A DNA stretch of 51,069 nucleotides from CAZJCK01 sp964544635. GTDB lineage: Bacteria > Zixibacteria > MSB-5A5 > GN15 > FEB-12. Below are positions 1-7,174 of this stretch, one piece after another (position 1 is the first letter of the stretch; every line of letters begins with the position of its first letter). The notes under the pieces were generated by a model. That model saw nothing but the letters and a program-made list of their open reading frames with translations. It was not told where the DNA came from and made no database searches. The stretch covers positions 1 through 51,069 of the forward strand of contig CAZJCK010000016.1 of assembly GCA_964544635.1 (NCBI GenBank), written 5' to 3'. The position numbers were made by a program, and so were the translations under genes.

Positions 1-185
1 CGGACTTTTCCGAAGGCTGGCTGGTGGAAGCACGGTTGGCGGCGCGATTGGGCGAACTCGATCGTGCGATTGCGGCGTACGAACGGTTCATCGACATGGA
101 GCCGCGTGACCCCGATATCGGGCAGATCCGAAAGCGCTTGAATGAACTGGTGCTGCAGAAGCGGGGCCAGGTGCCGAAGGATTAG
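1..185 (+). CDS. C-terminal end of a TPR protein (partial)
   Basis: Only the last 60 codons are in the window, read in the frame that begins at base 3 and ends at TAG 183-185. The peptide has one clear tetratricopeptide-like helix pair (EARLAARLGELDRAIAAYER, then FIDMEPRDPD), with the usual Gly, Ala and Pro spacing, followed by a basic helix. TPRs bind other proteins, so the role of the whole protein cannot be told from this piece. Its stop codon overlaps the stop of the convergent sthA by two bases. A TPR-bearing Ser/Thr kinase sits at the other end of the window, and this tail could belong to a similar protein, but that is a guess. Confidence 0.7.
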   Translation, partial: DFSEGWLVEARLAARLGELDRAIAAYERFIDMEPRDPDIGQIRKRLNELVLQKRGQVPKD

Positions 186-1582
186 ATGCGGCCCTCGAGG
201 CGGGCGAAGCCGTCGAGGGCGGCGACTTTGTATGCTTCGGTCAGCGTCGGATAGTTGAATACCGTATCGACAAAGTAATCGAGGGCGCCGCCGTGGGCCA
301 TGACAGCCTGGCCGATGTGGATCAGTTCGGTAGCGCGTTCACCGACGCAGTGCACGCCGAGGAGGCGACGCGACTTGCGATCGAAAATCACCTTCAACAT
401 GCCGTCGTGGTCGTTGATTATCTGGCCGCGGGCGAGTTCAAAGTAGCGGGCAATCCCAACTTCATACTCATGGCCGGCCTTAGAGAGTGTTTCTTCGGTC
501 TCACCGACCATTGATACTTCGGGTATGGTATAGATACCGAGCGGCAGCAGATTGTTGATACAGGAGCGGTCATTCTGCTTGAAAGCGTGGATGGCGGCGA
601 GGCGTCCCTGGTCGGCCGAAACTGAGGCAAGCGACGGAAAGCCGATTACATCGCCGACGGCATAGATGTTGGGGACAGCAGTAGCATACATGTCGTTGAC
701 ACTGATAAGGCCCCGGTTGTCGGTTGTGATGCCGACGTTTTCGAGACCGAGGTTGTAGGTGTTGCCGATGCGACCGGCGGCGAAAAGGAGGCGGTCGGAG
801 ATGACGCGACGCCCGCTGTTGGTGACGGTTATGACCTGGTCGTCGCGAGTAAAGACTTCACGGTAACCGTCGCCAAGCACCAGCGAGATACGGTACTTGC
901 GCATCAGGTAGGTGAGCGCGTCGGCAATTTCATTGTCGAGAAAACTCAACAGACGTTCGCGGCTGTCGACGATCGTCACCTGGACACCGATGTGGGCGAA
1001 GATCGAGGCGTATTCACAGCCAATGACGCCGCCGCCGATTATGGTGAGTGACTTTGGAAGGGTGTCGAGGTCGAGGATCGACTCGCCGTCGTAAAAGAAC
1101 TTGCTGTCGAAGTCGATGCCGGTCGGGTGGTAGGGACGGGTACCGGTGGAGATGATAATCACTCCGGCCCTGAGTCGCTCGGCCTGGCCGTCGGGGCCGG
1201 TTACCTCGACCGTGTTGGCGTCGAGAATCTTGCCGGAACCGTGGATGACTTCGATCCGGTGGCGGGCCATGTTCTGCTGGATAACGTCGAGTTCCTGCTG
1301 AATGACCTGGCCCTTGCGGTACATGAGTTCGCGGACGGTGACATTGGGTTTCATGCCGCTCATCAGGCCGTAGACCGAGCGCTGGCGCAGGCCGGAGATG
1401 TACATGACGGTTTCGCGGAGGGTTTTTGAGGGGATCGTGCCGGTGTGAATACAGACACCACCCTGGACCGATCTCTTCTCGACGATGGCAGTGGATTTTC
1501 GTTCCTTGGATGCCTCGATGGCAGCCTTTTCCCCGGCCGGGCCGGAGCCGATGACCACCAGATCGTATTCGCGCTCTGTCAC
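182..1582 (-). CDS. sthA: Soluble pyridine nucleotide transhydrogenase (SthA/UdhA family)
   Basis: A 466-residue FAD-containing pyridine nucleotide-disulfide oxidoreductase, exactly the length of E. coli SthA, which moves hydride between NADPH and NAD+ in the cytoplasm. Visible landmarks are the N-terminal FAD motif VIGSGPAGEKAA (about residues 10-21), GGVCIHTGTIPSKTLR, the second dinucleotide fold IIGGGVIGCEYASIF (about 180-194), the FAD contact AVGDVIGFPSLAS (about 310-322) and the dimerisation segment FNYPTLTEAYKVAALDG near the C-terminus. As in known SthA proteins, the second cysteine of the disulfide (CxxxxC in dihydrolipoamide dehydrogenase) is absent: here it is CIHTGT. This argues for transhydrogenase over lipoamide dehydrogenase. 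The start is GTG at 1580-1582, with AAGG just upstream and a plausible promoter at 1614-1642. Confidence 0.88.
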   Translation of the reverse strand: MTEREYDLVVIGSGPAGEKAAIEASKERKSTAIVEKRSVQGGVCIHTGTIPSKTLRETVMYISGLRQRSVYGLMSGMKPNVTVRELMYRKGQVIQQELDVIQQNMARHRIEVIHGSGKILDANTVEVTGPDGQAERLRAGVIIISTGTRPYHPTGIDFDSKFFYDGESILDLDTLPKSLTIIGGGVIGCEYASIFAHIGVQVTIVDSRERLLSFLDNEIADALTYLMRKYRISLVLGDGYREVFTRDDQVITVTNSGRRVISDRLLFAAGRIGNTYNLGLENVGITTDNRGLISVNDMYATAVPNIYAVGDVIGFPSLASVSADQGRLAAIHAFKQNDRSCINNLLPLGIYTIPEVSMVGETEETLSKAGHEYEVGIARYFELARGQIINDHDGMLKVIFDRKSRRLLGVHCVGERATELIHIGQAVMAHGGALDYFVDTVFNYPTLTEAYKVAALDGFARLEGRI

Positions 1583-1613
1583 GGCGTTACCTTGCTTGCT
1601 CCAATTTCGGAGA

Positions 1614-1642
1614 TATATACATCATCGATCCACCATCCGCAA
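1614..1642 (-). promoter_or_regulatory. Putative sigma-70-type promoter of sthA
   Basis: Reading the minus strand, TTGCGG (1642-1637) is separated by 17 bases from TATATA (1619-1614). Transcription would start near 1607, about 25 bases before the GTG start of sthA. This is a consensus match only. Confidence 0.4.
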
Positions 1643-1676
1643 TGGGGGTGTCGCAATTGCACTGGACGAATCATCG

Positions 1677-3287
1677 TCAGCGCGGCAGCAGCTTGAAGCT
1701 TACGTCTTCAAACGCTTTCTCGGGAAGGAGGGTGCGACGGATACTGACGGTGATCTTCCCTGCCTCCTTGTCCCAGTAGTCGTCAGAGGGTGTGAGTCCC
1801 CAGATATACTTGGCGACGAGCTGGTTGGTGCCGTAGTCGTAGAGGCCGACCTCGTTGCCGTCGTAGCGGACACCCCAGCGGTGGCCTTCGTAGAGAAAGT
1901 TCTTATCGTATTGCTCCTCGAAGAGACTGGAGTGATTGCCTTTCAGGCGCTCGTCGACACCGAAGATGAGGTTGCCCTGCGGTTCGTCGGCACCGTTGGT
2001 ATTGAACTCGAATACCACCCAGTCGTTGCCGGAGATGACCTTGTAGCGGTTGTCATCGACCAGTGCGCTGGAGGCGGTGCGGGCGCCGGGAGCGGCGGCG
2101 GGGTCTTCGACGATCGTGACATCCAGCCAGCCGTCAAAATCTTCCAGGAAGAGCTGCCAATTGTCGTGACCGGAGGCGGCGAGGATGACCGATTTGACGT
2201 CATCGGATGACTGGGCGTACAGGCTGTCGAACTCGCCGGAGAGATCGAGGTAGAGGTCGAACAGCTTGTCACGGCCGAGGCGTTGGTCGAGGAAGGCGAT
2301 GAACAGGCCGGAGACGGGATAGGCAATATCAGATGTCGCCTGGGCCTGGAAGCTGCGCATGGTCAGCAACGAGTCAAGCTCGACGATCTGCTGGTCGTAC
2401 AGAAAGCTGCCGAGGCCGAACAGGGCTTCAGGCGCCTTGCCCCAGCGTCCGCCATAGTAGACCGCAATACCCTCGCGCATGAGCGGCTGCGTGAACAGGG
2501 GCAGTTCCTGCAGGGTGATGTTCACCAGCAGGTGAACGATCTCGTGGTAGTGGGGCATGTAGGCTGAGATGATGTCGTTAGTCGGCAGATCGAGCAGGCC
2601 CTTGGTGAGGTGACCGGAGATGTTCTGTACGGTGGAGTCACTGTCGCAATAGAAATACTCGATCTTGTGCAACTCGATCTTCTCGAACTGGTCATCGGAC
2701 ATTCCAAGTCGCTCGGCGGTGGTCTTGACAAATCGGTCAAGTTCGGCGAGGAGCAGGTCATTGATATACTTGCGCCGTGAGGGATGGTAGTGGATGCGGA
2801 CGAGTTCGCTTTCAATAACCGGCCAGCCACGGGTATAGTACTCCTGGGAGTGTGTCAGCCAGTGGTAAGTACCGTCATTATAGGCATAGTAGTCGTGATA
2901 GATCGGGCGGCCTTTTACGATAGGCCGATATTCGAGCCGGGTGTATTCGTCGCCGGGCAGGTGCACGAAGGTGCGGGCGGTGGGATGGATGTAATCGCGC
3001 ATGACATCGAGTTTGCGCACGACCGGGGAATTACAGTCGACCTTGAGAGGAATATCGGTAAACTGGATATCGAAGCGGGTGGCTCGTTCGAGGACGGGTT
3101 GGGCCCAGAGGTGCCGGGCCGATTCGAGGTTGCCCGAGACAAGCATGTCAAAATACTCGGCAAGGACGGAGACAGCGGAATGACCCGGATCGTCTACGTC
3201 AGGCACCTGGGCCTGCGCGGCGCCGCCCGGAATGAAAGCGGCAGTGGCAACTACTAATAACCAACATATGGCGGACAATCGTTTCAT
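1677..3287 (-). CDS. Secreted gluzincin-like metallopeptidase
   Basis: 536 residues with a Sec signal peptide (basic MKRL, hydrophobic core to about residue 20, AQA cleavage region near 24-27). The key motif is HEIVH at residues 248-252, followed about 20 residues later by LMREGIAVYYGG with Glu272. HExxH plus a downstream Glu in an EG(I/F)A context is the zinc site of the peptidase MA-like gluzincins. The upstream part (30-240) is not recognisable, and the C-terminal 150 residues look beta-rich and may be a separate domain. The protein should act in the periplasm or outside the cell; its substrate is unknown. It has its own candidate promoter (3337-3366) and stands apart from the PorV operon, from which a terminator separates it. 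The start ATG at 3287 is followed directly by the signal peptide. Confidence 0.72.
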   Translation of the reverse strand: MKRLSAICWLLVVATAAFIPGGAAQAQVPDVDDPGHSAVSVLAEYFDMLVSGNLESARHLWAQPVLERATRFDIQFTDIPLKVDCNSPVVRKLDVMRDYIHPTARTFVHLPGDEYTRLEYRPIVKGRPIYHDYYAYNDGTYHWLTHSQEYYTRGWPVIESELVRIHYHPSRRKYINDLLLAELDRFVKTTAERLGMSDDQFEKIELHKIEYFYCDSDSTVQNISGHLTKGLLDLPTNDIISAYMPHYHEIVHLLVNITLQELPLFTQPLMREGIAVYYGGRWGKAPEALFGLGSFLYDQQIVELDSLLTMRSFQAQATSDIAYPVSGLFIAFLDQRLGRDKLFDLYLDLSGEFDSLYAQSSDDVKSVILAASGHDNWQLFLEDFDGWLDVTIVEDPAAAPGARTASSALVDDNRYKVISGNDWVVFEFNTNGADEPQGNLIFGVDERLKGNHSSLFEEQYDKNFLYEGHRWGVRYDGNEVGLYDYGTNQLVAKYIWGLTPSDDYWDKEAGKITVSIRRTLLPEKAFEDVSFKLLPR

Positions 3288-3336
3288 CGACTCTGGTCTT
3301 CCCTTTTGTTTACGGCTTGGTATTTTCTTACGGTCG

Positions 3337-3366
3337 AATATATGTAGATTGTACAGCGCATGTCCA
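3337..3366 (-). promoter_or_regulatory. Putative promoter of the metallopeptidase gene
   Basis: On the minus strand, TGGACA (3366-3361), 18 bases, then TATATT (3342-3337). Each hexamer matches consensus at 5 of 6 positions. It lies about 50 bases upstream of the ATG at 3287 and just downstream of the terminator that closes the preceding operon. Confidence 0.45.
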
Positions 3367-3378
3367 CCCCGGTCCCAG

Positions 3379-3403
3379 AAAAAAGGCCCCGAAATACGGG
3401 GCC
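3379..3403 (-). terminator. Intrinsic terminator of the TonB receptor-cargo-PorV operon
   Basis: On the minus strand, stem GGCCCCG, loop TATTT, stem CGGGGCC, then six U (plus-strand A run 3379-3384). It lies 25 bases after the stop of the PorV-like gene. Confidence 0.85.
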
Positions 3404-3427
3404 TGTTCTGTCGTCTTTACCTCGAAT

Positions 3428-4423
3428 TTAGAAGCGGAAGCCGATCGAGAACCGCTGGGCGGACTCGAGACGTCCGAAATCCTGCCAGGCATAGTCAATG
3501 ACCAAGCGGGTATCGCCGGAGACGGTGGTCAAAAGACCGCCGCCGAGGGCGAGGCCTTCTTCCTCATAATTGATCTTATAGCCGCCACGCAGGAAGAATT
3601 GTTCGGAGACGGCCAGTTCGGCGCCCAGCGCCCCCTGCTGGAGGTTGTCGTTGGGGTGCTTCAGCTCGGCCGTGGTGGTGAGGATGGCGCTGTTGGCAAC
3701 CGGGAAGTCGTAGGCCATGCCGAAGCGGAATGTCATCGGCAGGTCGTAACCGGTGGTCTTCAGTTCGGCCGGAAGACCGGCGTTGCCGCTGCCCTGTTCG
3801 TCGTACGGCACTGCGAGGTCGTCGCCGCCAAACTTCATTTCCGGCCCCATATTGGTAATGCTCATGCCGAGCCGGAGCGAATTGAAGCCGGTGTACAACA
3901 GGGTACCGAAGTCGAAGGCGAAGCCGGACGATTCGAGGCGGTGAATCTTCTCGCCGAGATACTTGGCGGTCAGGCCAAACGCAAACTGGCTGGTCAGCTG
4001 GCGGGCGTAGCTAATGCCGAACTGCCAGGAGCTGGCGTTGTAAAACTCGCCGGAGCCGTCGGGATCTTCAAAGGTCGTGATTTCCTGATCATCCATCGAC
4101 AATACCGATGCCGAGATGCCGAAGGTGCCGACATTCTCGAAGTAGTGCGCCGCGGCGACGTGGTCGAGGTTGACGTCGAGCAGCCAGTCGACGCGGGTGA
4201 AAGTCAGGTCCCAATTGTCGACCTCGGCCAGGCCGGCCGGGTTCCAGTACATGGCGTACGCATCGTTGGCCAGGGCAACCGAGGCCTCACCGAGCGCCTG
4301 GTAACGAGCGCCGACGGCGATCTTGAGGAACTGGGCGCCGGAGGAGCCGACCTTCGACACCTCGGCAGTATGGCCGGTGACAGCGAAGGCCAGGATGGCA
4401 AACAGCAGGATCAGTCGTTTCAT
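3428..4423 (-). CDS. PorV/PorQ-family outer membrane beta-barrel
   Basis: 331 residues with a signal peptide (cleavage after about GHTA, residue 19). The start of the mature protein, SSGAQFLKIAVGARYQALGE, then ASVALANDAYAMYWNPAGLA, is the hallmark of the PorV/UPF0164 family: FLxIGxGARxxgMGxAxvAxadDxxaxYWNPAGLA. The rest is alternating beta strands, and the protein ends in Phe (SIGFRF), as outer-membrane barrels usually do. In type IX secretion (T9SS) systems PorV carries cargo from the SprA translocon to the attachment complex, but many family members occur without a proven T9SS. It is the last gene of an operon, 12 bases after the 908-aa protein that has a Por/FlgD-like C-terminal domain, and it is followed by a strong terminator. 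That context supports a role in exporting or anchoring that protein. Confidence 0.82.
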   Translation of the reverse strand: MKRLILLFAILAFAVTGHTAEVSKVGSSGAQFLKIAVGARYQALGEASVALANDAYAMYWNPAGLAEVDNWDLTFTRVDWLLDVNLDHVAAAHYFENVGTFGISASVLSMDDQEITTFEDPDGSGEFYNASSWQFGISYARQLTSQFAFGLTAKYLGEKIHRLESSGFAFDFGTLLYTGFNSLRLGMSITNMGPEMKFGGDDLAVPYDEQGSGNAGLPAELKTTGYDLPMTFRFGMAYDFPVANSAILTTTAELKHPNDNLQQGALGAELAVSEQFFLRGGYKINYEEEGLALGGGLLTTVSGDTRLVIDYAWQDFGRLESAQRFSIGFRF

Positions 4424-4435
4424 CGTATCATCCTC

Positions 4436-7162
4436 CTATTTCACCACCGCAAAGCGGCCCATGTGGTTTCCGTATGGTGATTCGACGTAGTAGTAGTAGA
4501 TGCCGGAAGCGATCTGCTGGCGATTGTTTGAAAGCAGATCCCAGCGCACAACGCCATCGCCATCGTCATTTTCAAGCGTGTTGACCAGATCACCGGCAAG
4601 CGTATAGATGCGGACGGTGCACCGGTCGGGCAGGTTTTGGAATTCCATGACTGACTCACCCGGCTCGGTTTCCACCATCGACGAGTAGCGGGCGAAGTAC
4701 GGATTGGGTACGACGCGAATACTGTCGAGATTGGGGCCGACAGCTCCGGCGTCGACGGCGCCGAGTCGGAAGCTGAAGACGTCGTTGGGGCCGTTGAGCG
4801 GAGCGCCTTCGATAGTGAAGACGTCACCGGTCGACGGATTGAAGCCGTCAGTGTCGAACTCGAACATCCAGCTGTAGAAGTACGGGAAGGCAAGCGGGGT
4901 AACCCATTGGGCGGGGTCGTAGGCAACGTCGATCACGGCGATCGGTTCGCCGTCGGCACCTTCCCAGACGCCGTCGTCATCGGAGTCCCAGACACCAACG
5001 GAGACGCGTTCGTTGCGGGTGACATTCCAGATTTCGAGGTCGACCCAGTAGGGGACGTCGACACCGGTGTACAAATCCATCATGTAGGCGGCGCGGCTGG
5101 AGTCGCCGGTAAAACGGATCTCATAGTTATCGCGGAGCGGCTGGTTACCGGTGACCCATGTTGGGTCGCCGGTCAGGGCGACCAGCGCATGGCCGTAGAA
5201 TTCGCCGACCAGGAGCGTGGTGTCGGCGCCGCTGAAGCTCGTCTGGGTCAATGCGCGCGGTACCGGGTCACCCTCTTCGACATAGACGCGGAGACCTTCT
5301 GCAATTTCATACAGGTTGGGATCGCCGCCGTAGGTTTGCTGATCGGCGAGGACGGTATCTCCCGTCTCGGTGTTGATCAGGTGCCAGACGGTTTTGACCG
5401 GGGTGTCGGAGAAACGGACTTCGTATCGATCACCGGTCGTGGCGGTACGGTCGAGGACTTCGGGGACGATGGCCCCGTCACTAAGCCCGCCCATCGCGAG
5501 ATTGGTATGTTCGACGGTTGCGTCGGCGGCGACGTAGCCCAGCGGGTTGTCGCGCGGGGTGGCAGCGATAATATTGGGCGCGCCACCGGCAACACCGAAG
5601 CCGGACTGGAGAACGTCGATTCCGGCCACCGTATCGCCGGCGTCGAAGGCGGCGAGACAGTACCAGTATTCGACGCCGTTATACAGGCCGGTGTCGATGA
5701 AGGAATGGGCGGTCGGATCGCCGGCAGCGTTGACGGTCCAGGTTGCGAGCGGGTCATAGTCGATCGTCAGGCAGTCGTTGCCGGTATTGTAGTCGATCTT
5801 GCCCCAGGTTTTGCCCTGGTCATCGGAACGGTACAGCTTGTAGCCGCGGAAGTCGTTGTCACCGCTCATGGGATCGGTGCCCTGCTCGGCGAGCTTGTTC
5901 CATGACAGGTAGGTCTTGCGATCGCCGGCCCGAGCGGTGAGGCTCGGCGTGGGCGGCGGCTCGGGACCGATGAAGTTGTTGTCATAGAGCAGCTGCGCGG
6001 TAGCGGCGTTGTCGAAAAAGTCGGCTTCATCTTCGCCCGCGATCAGGGCGTAGACCACGCGGACGGTCTTCCCTGCCGTGAGGTTGATGCCACGGACACA
6101 CTGCATGTAGAACTGGTCGGTGGTATCGAGTGGCGTATCGAACTGGTTGGAATTGATAAACTCGAAGCGACCGACATCGTCGTCGGGCAGCAGCGCCCAG
6201 TCCTGGTTGCGAATAGAGGTCATGCCGATATCGTCGGGAGTCTGGAGCAGCTTGGTGCCCATGATACCGGTTTCCGATCTCCAGCCTTCGTCGTAGCCGT
6301 CAAAGTCGTAGGTCCAGGCGAGGTTCTCGGCAGTGTCGTAGTCGATGAGGTCGCTCAAGCGACCGTTCTCGCCGGTACCGTCGGGACCGCCCACGTCGAT
6401 ATCGACATAGAGGCCAAAGGCGAACTCGGCGAAATCTTCGGTTGAGCGGTTGGTGATATCGACGACCACGAAGACAAAGTCTTCGTTGTAACAATAGTTC
6501 CACTGGTACATGGTATGGGTGACTTCAAGACCGAGCAGCGGGCTGCCGAGGGCGCCATCGTTGAAGCGGTAGTGGGAATCCTGGAGGGAAGTCGGGCCGG
6601 CCGTGGAGTCAAACGACGAGGCGAGCTGGTCGTAGACGGCATTGTAGCCCCACACCTGGTTGCGCGGATCCCAGACACGCCAGCCCAGCGCGGGCTGGCC
6701 GACGCCCGCAGCGGCACTGTCGGTCCGGTCGTAATGGTAGTAGCGAGTGGTGTCACTCGACAGCAGAATCTTGTAAACCGACTGGCCGTCAATTTCCGAG
6801 GGCATGCCCTGGAAGTCGTCGTACGGGTCGGCCACGAGGGTGTCACCGTCGGCGGTGACAGCGCCCATCCAGTACATCAGTTCACCGATATAATGGTGGC
6901 CGGAGTTGCGGGGCCATTCGCCGCTGGGCAGATCATACGCCCAGTAGCCGCCGATATAGCCGTAGTTGTCGATGGTGGTAACAATGTTGCCGCGGTCGTG
7001 GGTGATCTGGTCGACCGTATTGTACGGCGGTGTCATGACGGCGCCGCTTTGCGGCTGGGTATTATTGAGTTGCCTCGCGGCGCTGGGTGCGATCGCATAG
7101 GCAGTTGCAGACAAGGTGAGCACCAGGGCGAGGACCGTTAGTGTGGCAGTGAGTTTCTTCAT
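4436..7162 (-). CDS. Large secreted protein with FN3-like domain and Por/FlgD-like C-terminal domain
   Basis: 908 residues. A Sec signal peptide (MKKLTATLTVLALVLTLSAT, AYA cleavage near 23) is followed by a beta-rich, Asp- and aromatic-rich region (about 30-390) that I do not recognise. A fibronectin type III-like segment follows at about 396-520 (TARAGDRKTYLSWNKL ... GYKLYRS ... NGVEYWYCLAAFD), then more beta structure. The last 95 residues read VVPNPYFARY ... RCTVRIYTLAGDLV ... ASGIYYYYV ... GRFAVVK. This is the PNP / IYtlaGelv / sGiYyY pattern shared by T9SS type-A sorting domains and FlgD Ig-like domains. It sits between the TonB receptor and the PorV-like barrel with 12-base gaps on both sides, so the three are surely cotranscribed. 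I infer an exported surface protein; no enzymatic motif is visible. Confidence 0.75.
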   Translation of the reverse strand: MKKLTATLTVLALVLTLSATAYAIAPSAARQLNNTQPQSGAVMTPPYNTVDQITHDRGNIVTTIDNYGYIGGYWAYDLPSGEWPRNSGHHYIGELMYWMGAVTADGDTLVADPYDDFQGMPSEIDGQSVYKILLSSDTTRYYHYDRTDSAAAGVGQPALGWRVWDPRNQVWGYNAVYDQLASSFDSTAGPTSLQDSHYRFNDGALGSPLLGLEVTHTMYQWNYCYNEDFVFVVVDITNRSTEDFAEFAFGLYVDIDVGGPDGTGENGRLSDLIDYDTAENLAWTYDFDGYDEGWRSETGIMGTKLLQTPDDIGMTSIRNQDWALLPDDDVGRFEFINSNQFDTPLDTTDQFYMQCVRGINLTAGKTVRVVYALIAGEDEADFFDNAATAQLLYDNNFIGPEPPPTPSLTARAGDRKTYLSWNKLAEQGTDPMSGDNDFRGYKLYRSDDQGKTWGKIDYNTGNDCLTIDYDPLATWTVNAAGDPTAHSFIDTGLYNGVEYWYCLAAFDAGDTVAGIDVLQSGFGVAGGAPNIIAATPRDNPLGYVAADATVEHTNLAMGGLSDGAIVPEVLDRTATTGDRYEVRFSDTPVKTVWHLINTETGDTVLADQQTYGGDPNLYEIAEGLRVYVEEGDPVPRALTQTSFSGADTTLLVGEFYGHALVALTGDPTWVTGNQPLRDNYEIRFTGDSSRAAYMMDLYTGVDVPYWVDLEIWNVTRNERVSVGVWDSDDDGVWEGADGEPIAVIDVAYDPAQWVTPLAFPYFYSWMFEFDTDGFNPSTGDVFTIEGAPLNGPNDVFSFRLGAVDAGAVGPNLDSIRVVPNPYFARYSSMVETEPGESVMEFQNLPDRCTVRIYTLAGDLVNTLENDDGDGVVRWDLLSNNRQQIASGIYYYYVESPYGNHMGRFAVVK

Positions 7163-7174
7163 AGTGGCATCACC

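Noticed and set aside
3317..4480. Long open frame (387 codons) antisense to the PorV-like gene; similar ones at 4907-5905, 8843-9880 and 35809-37068
   Set aside because: They mirror real genes in GC-rich DNA, have no recognisable domains or sensible starts, and the opposite strand encodes clear protein families.
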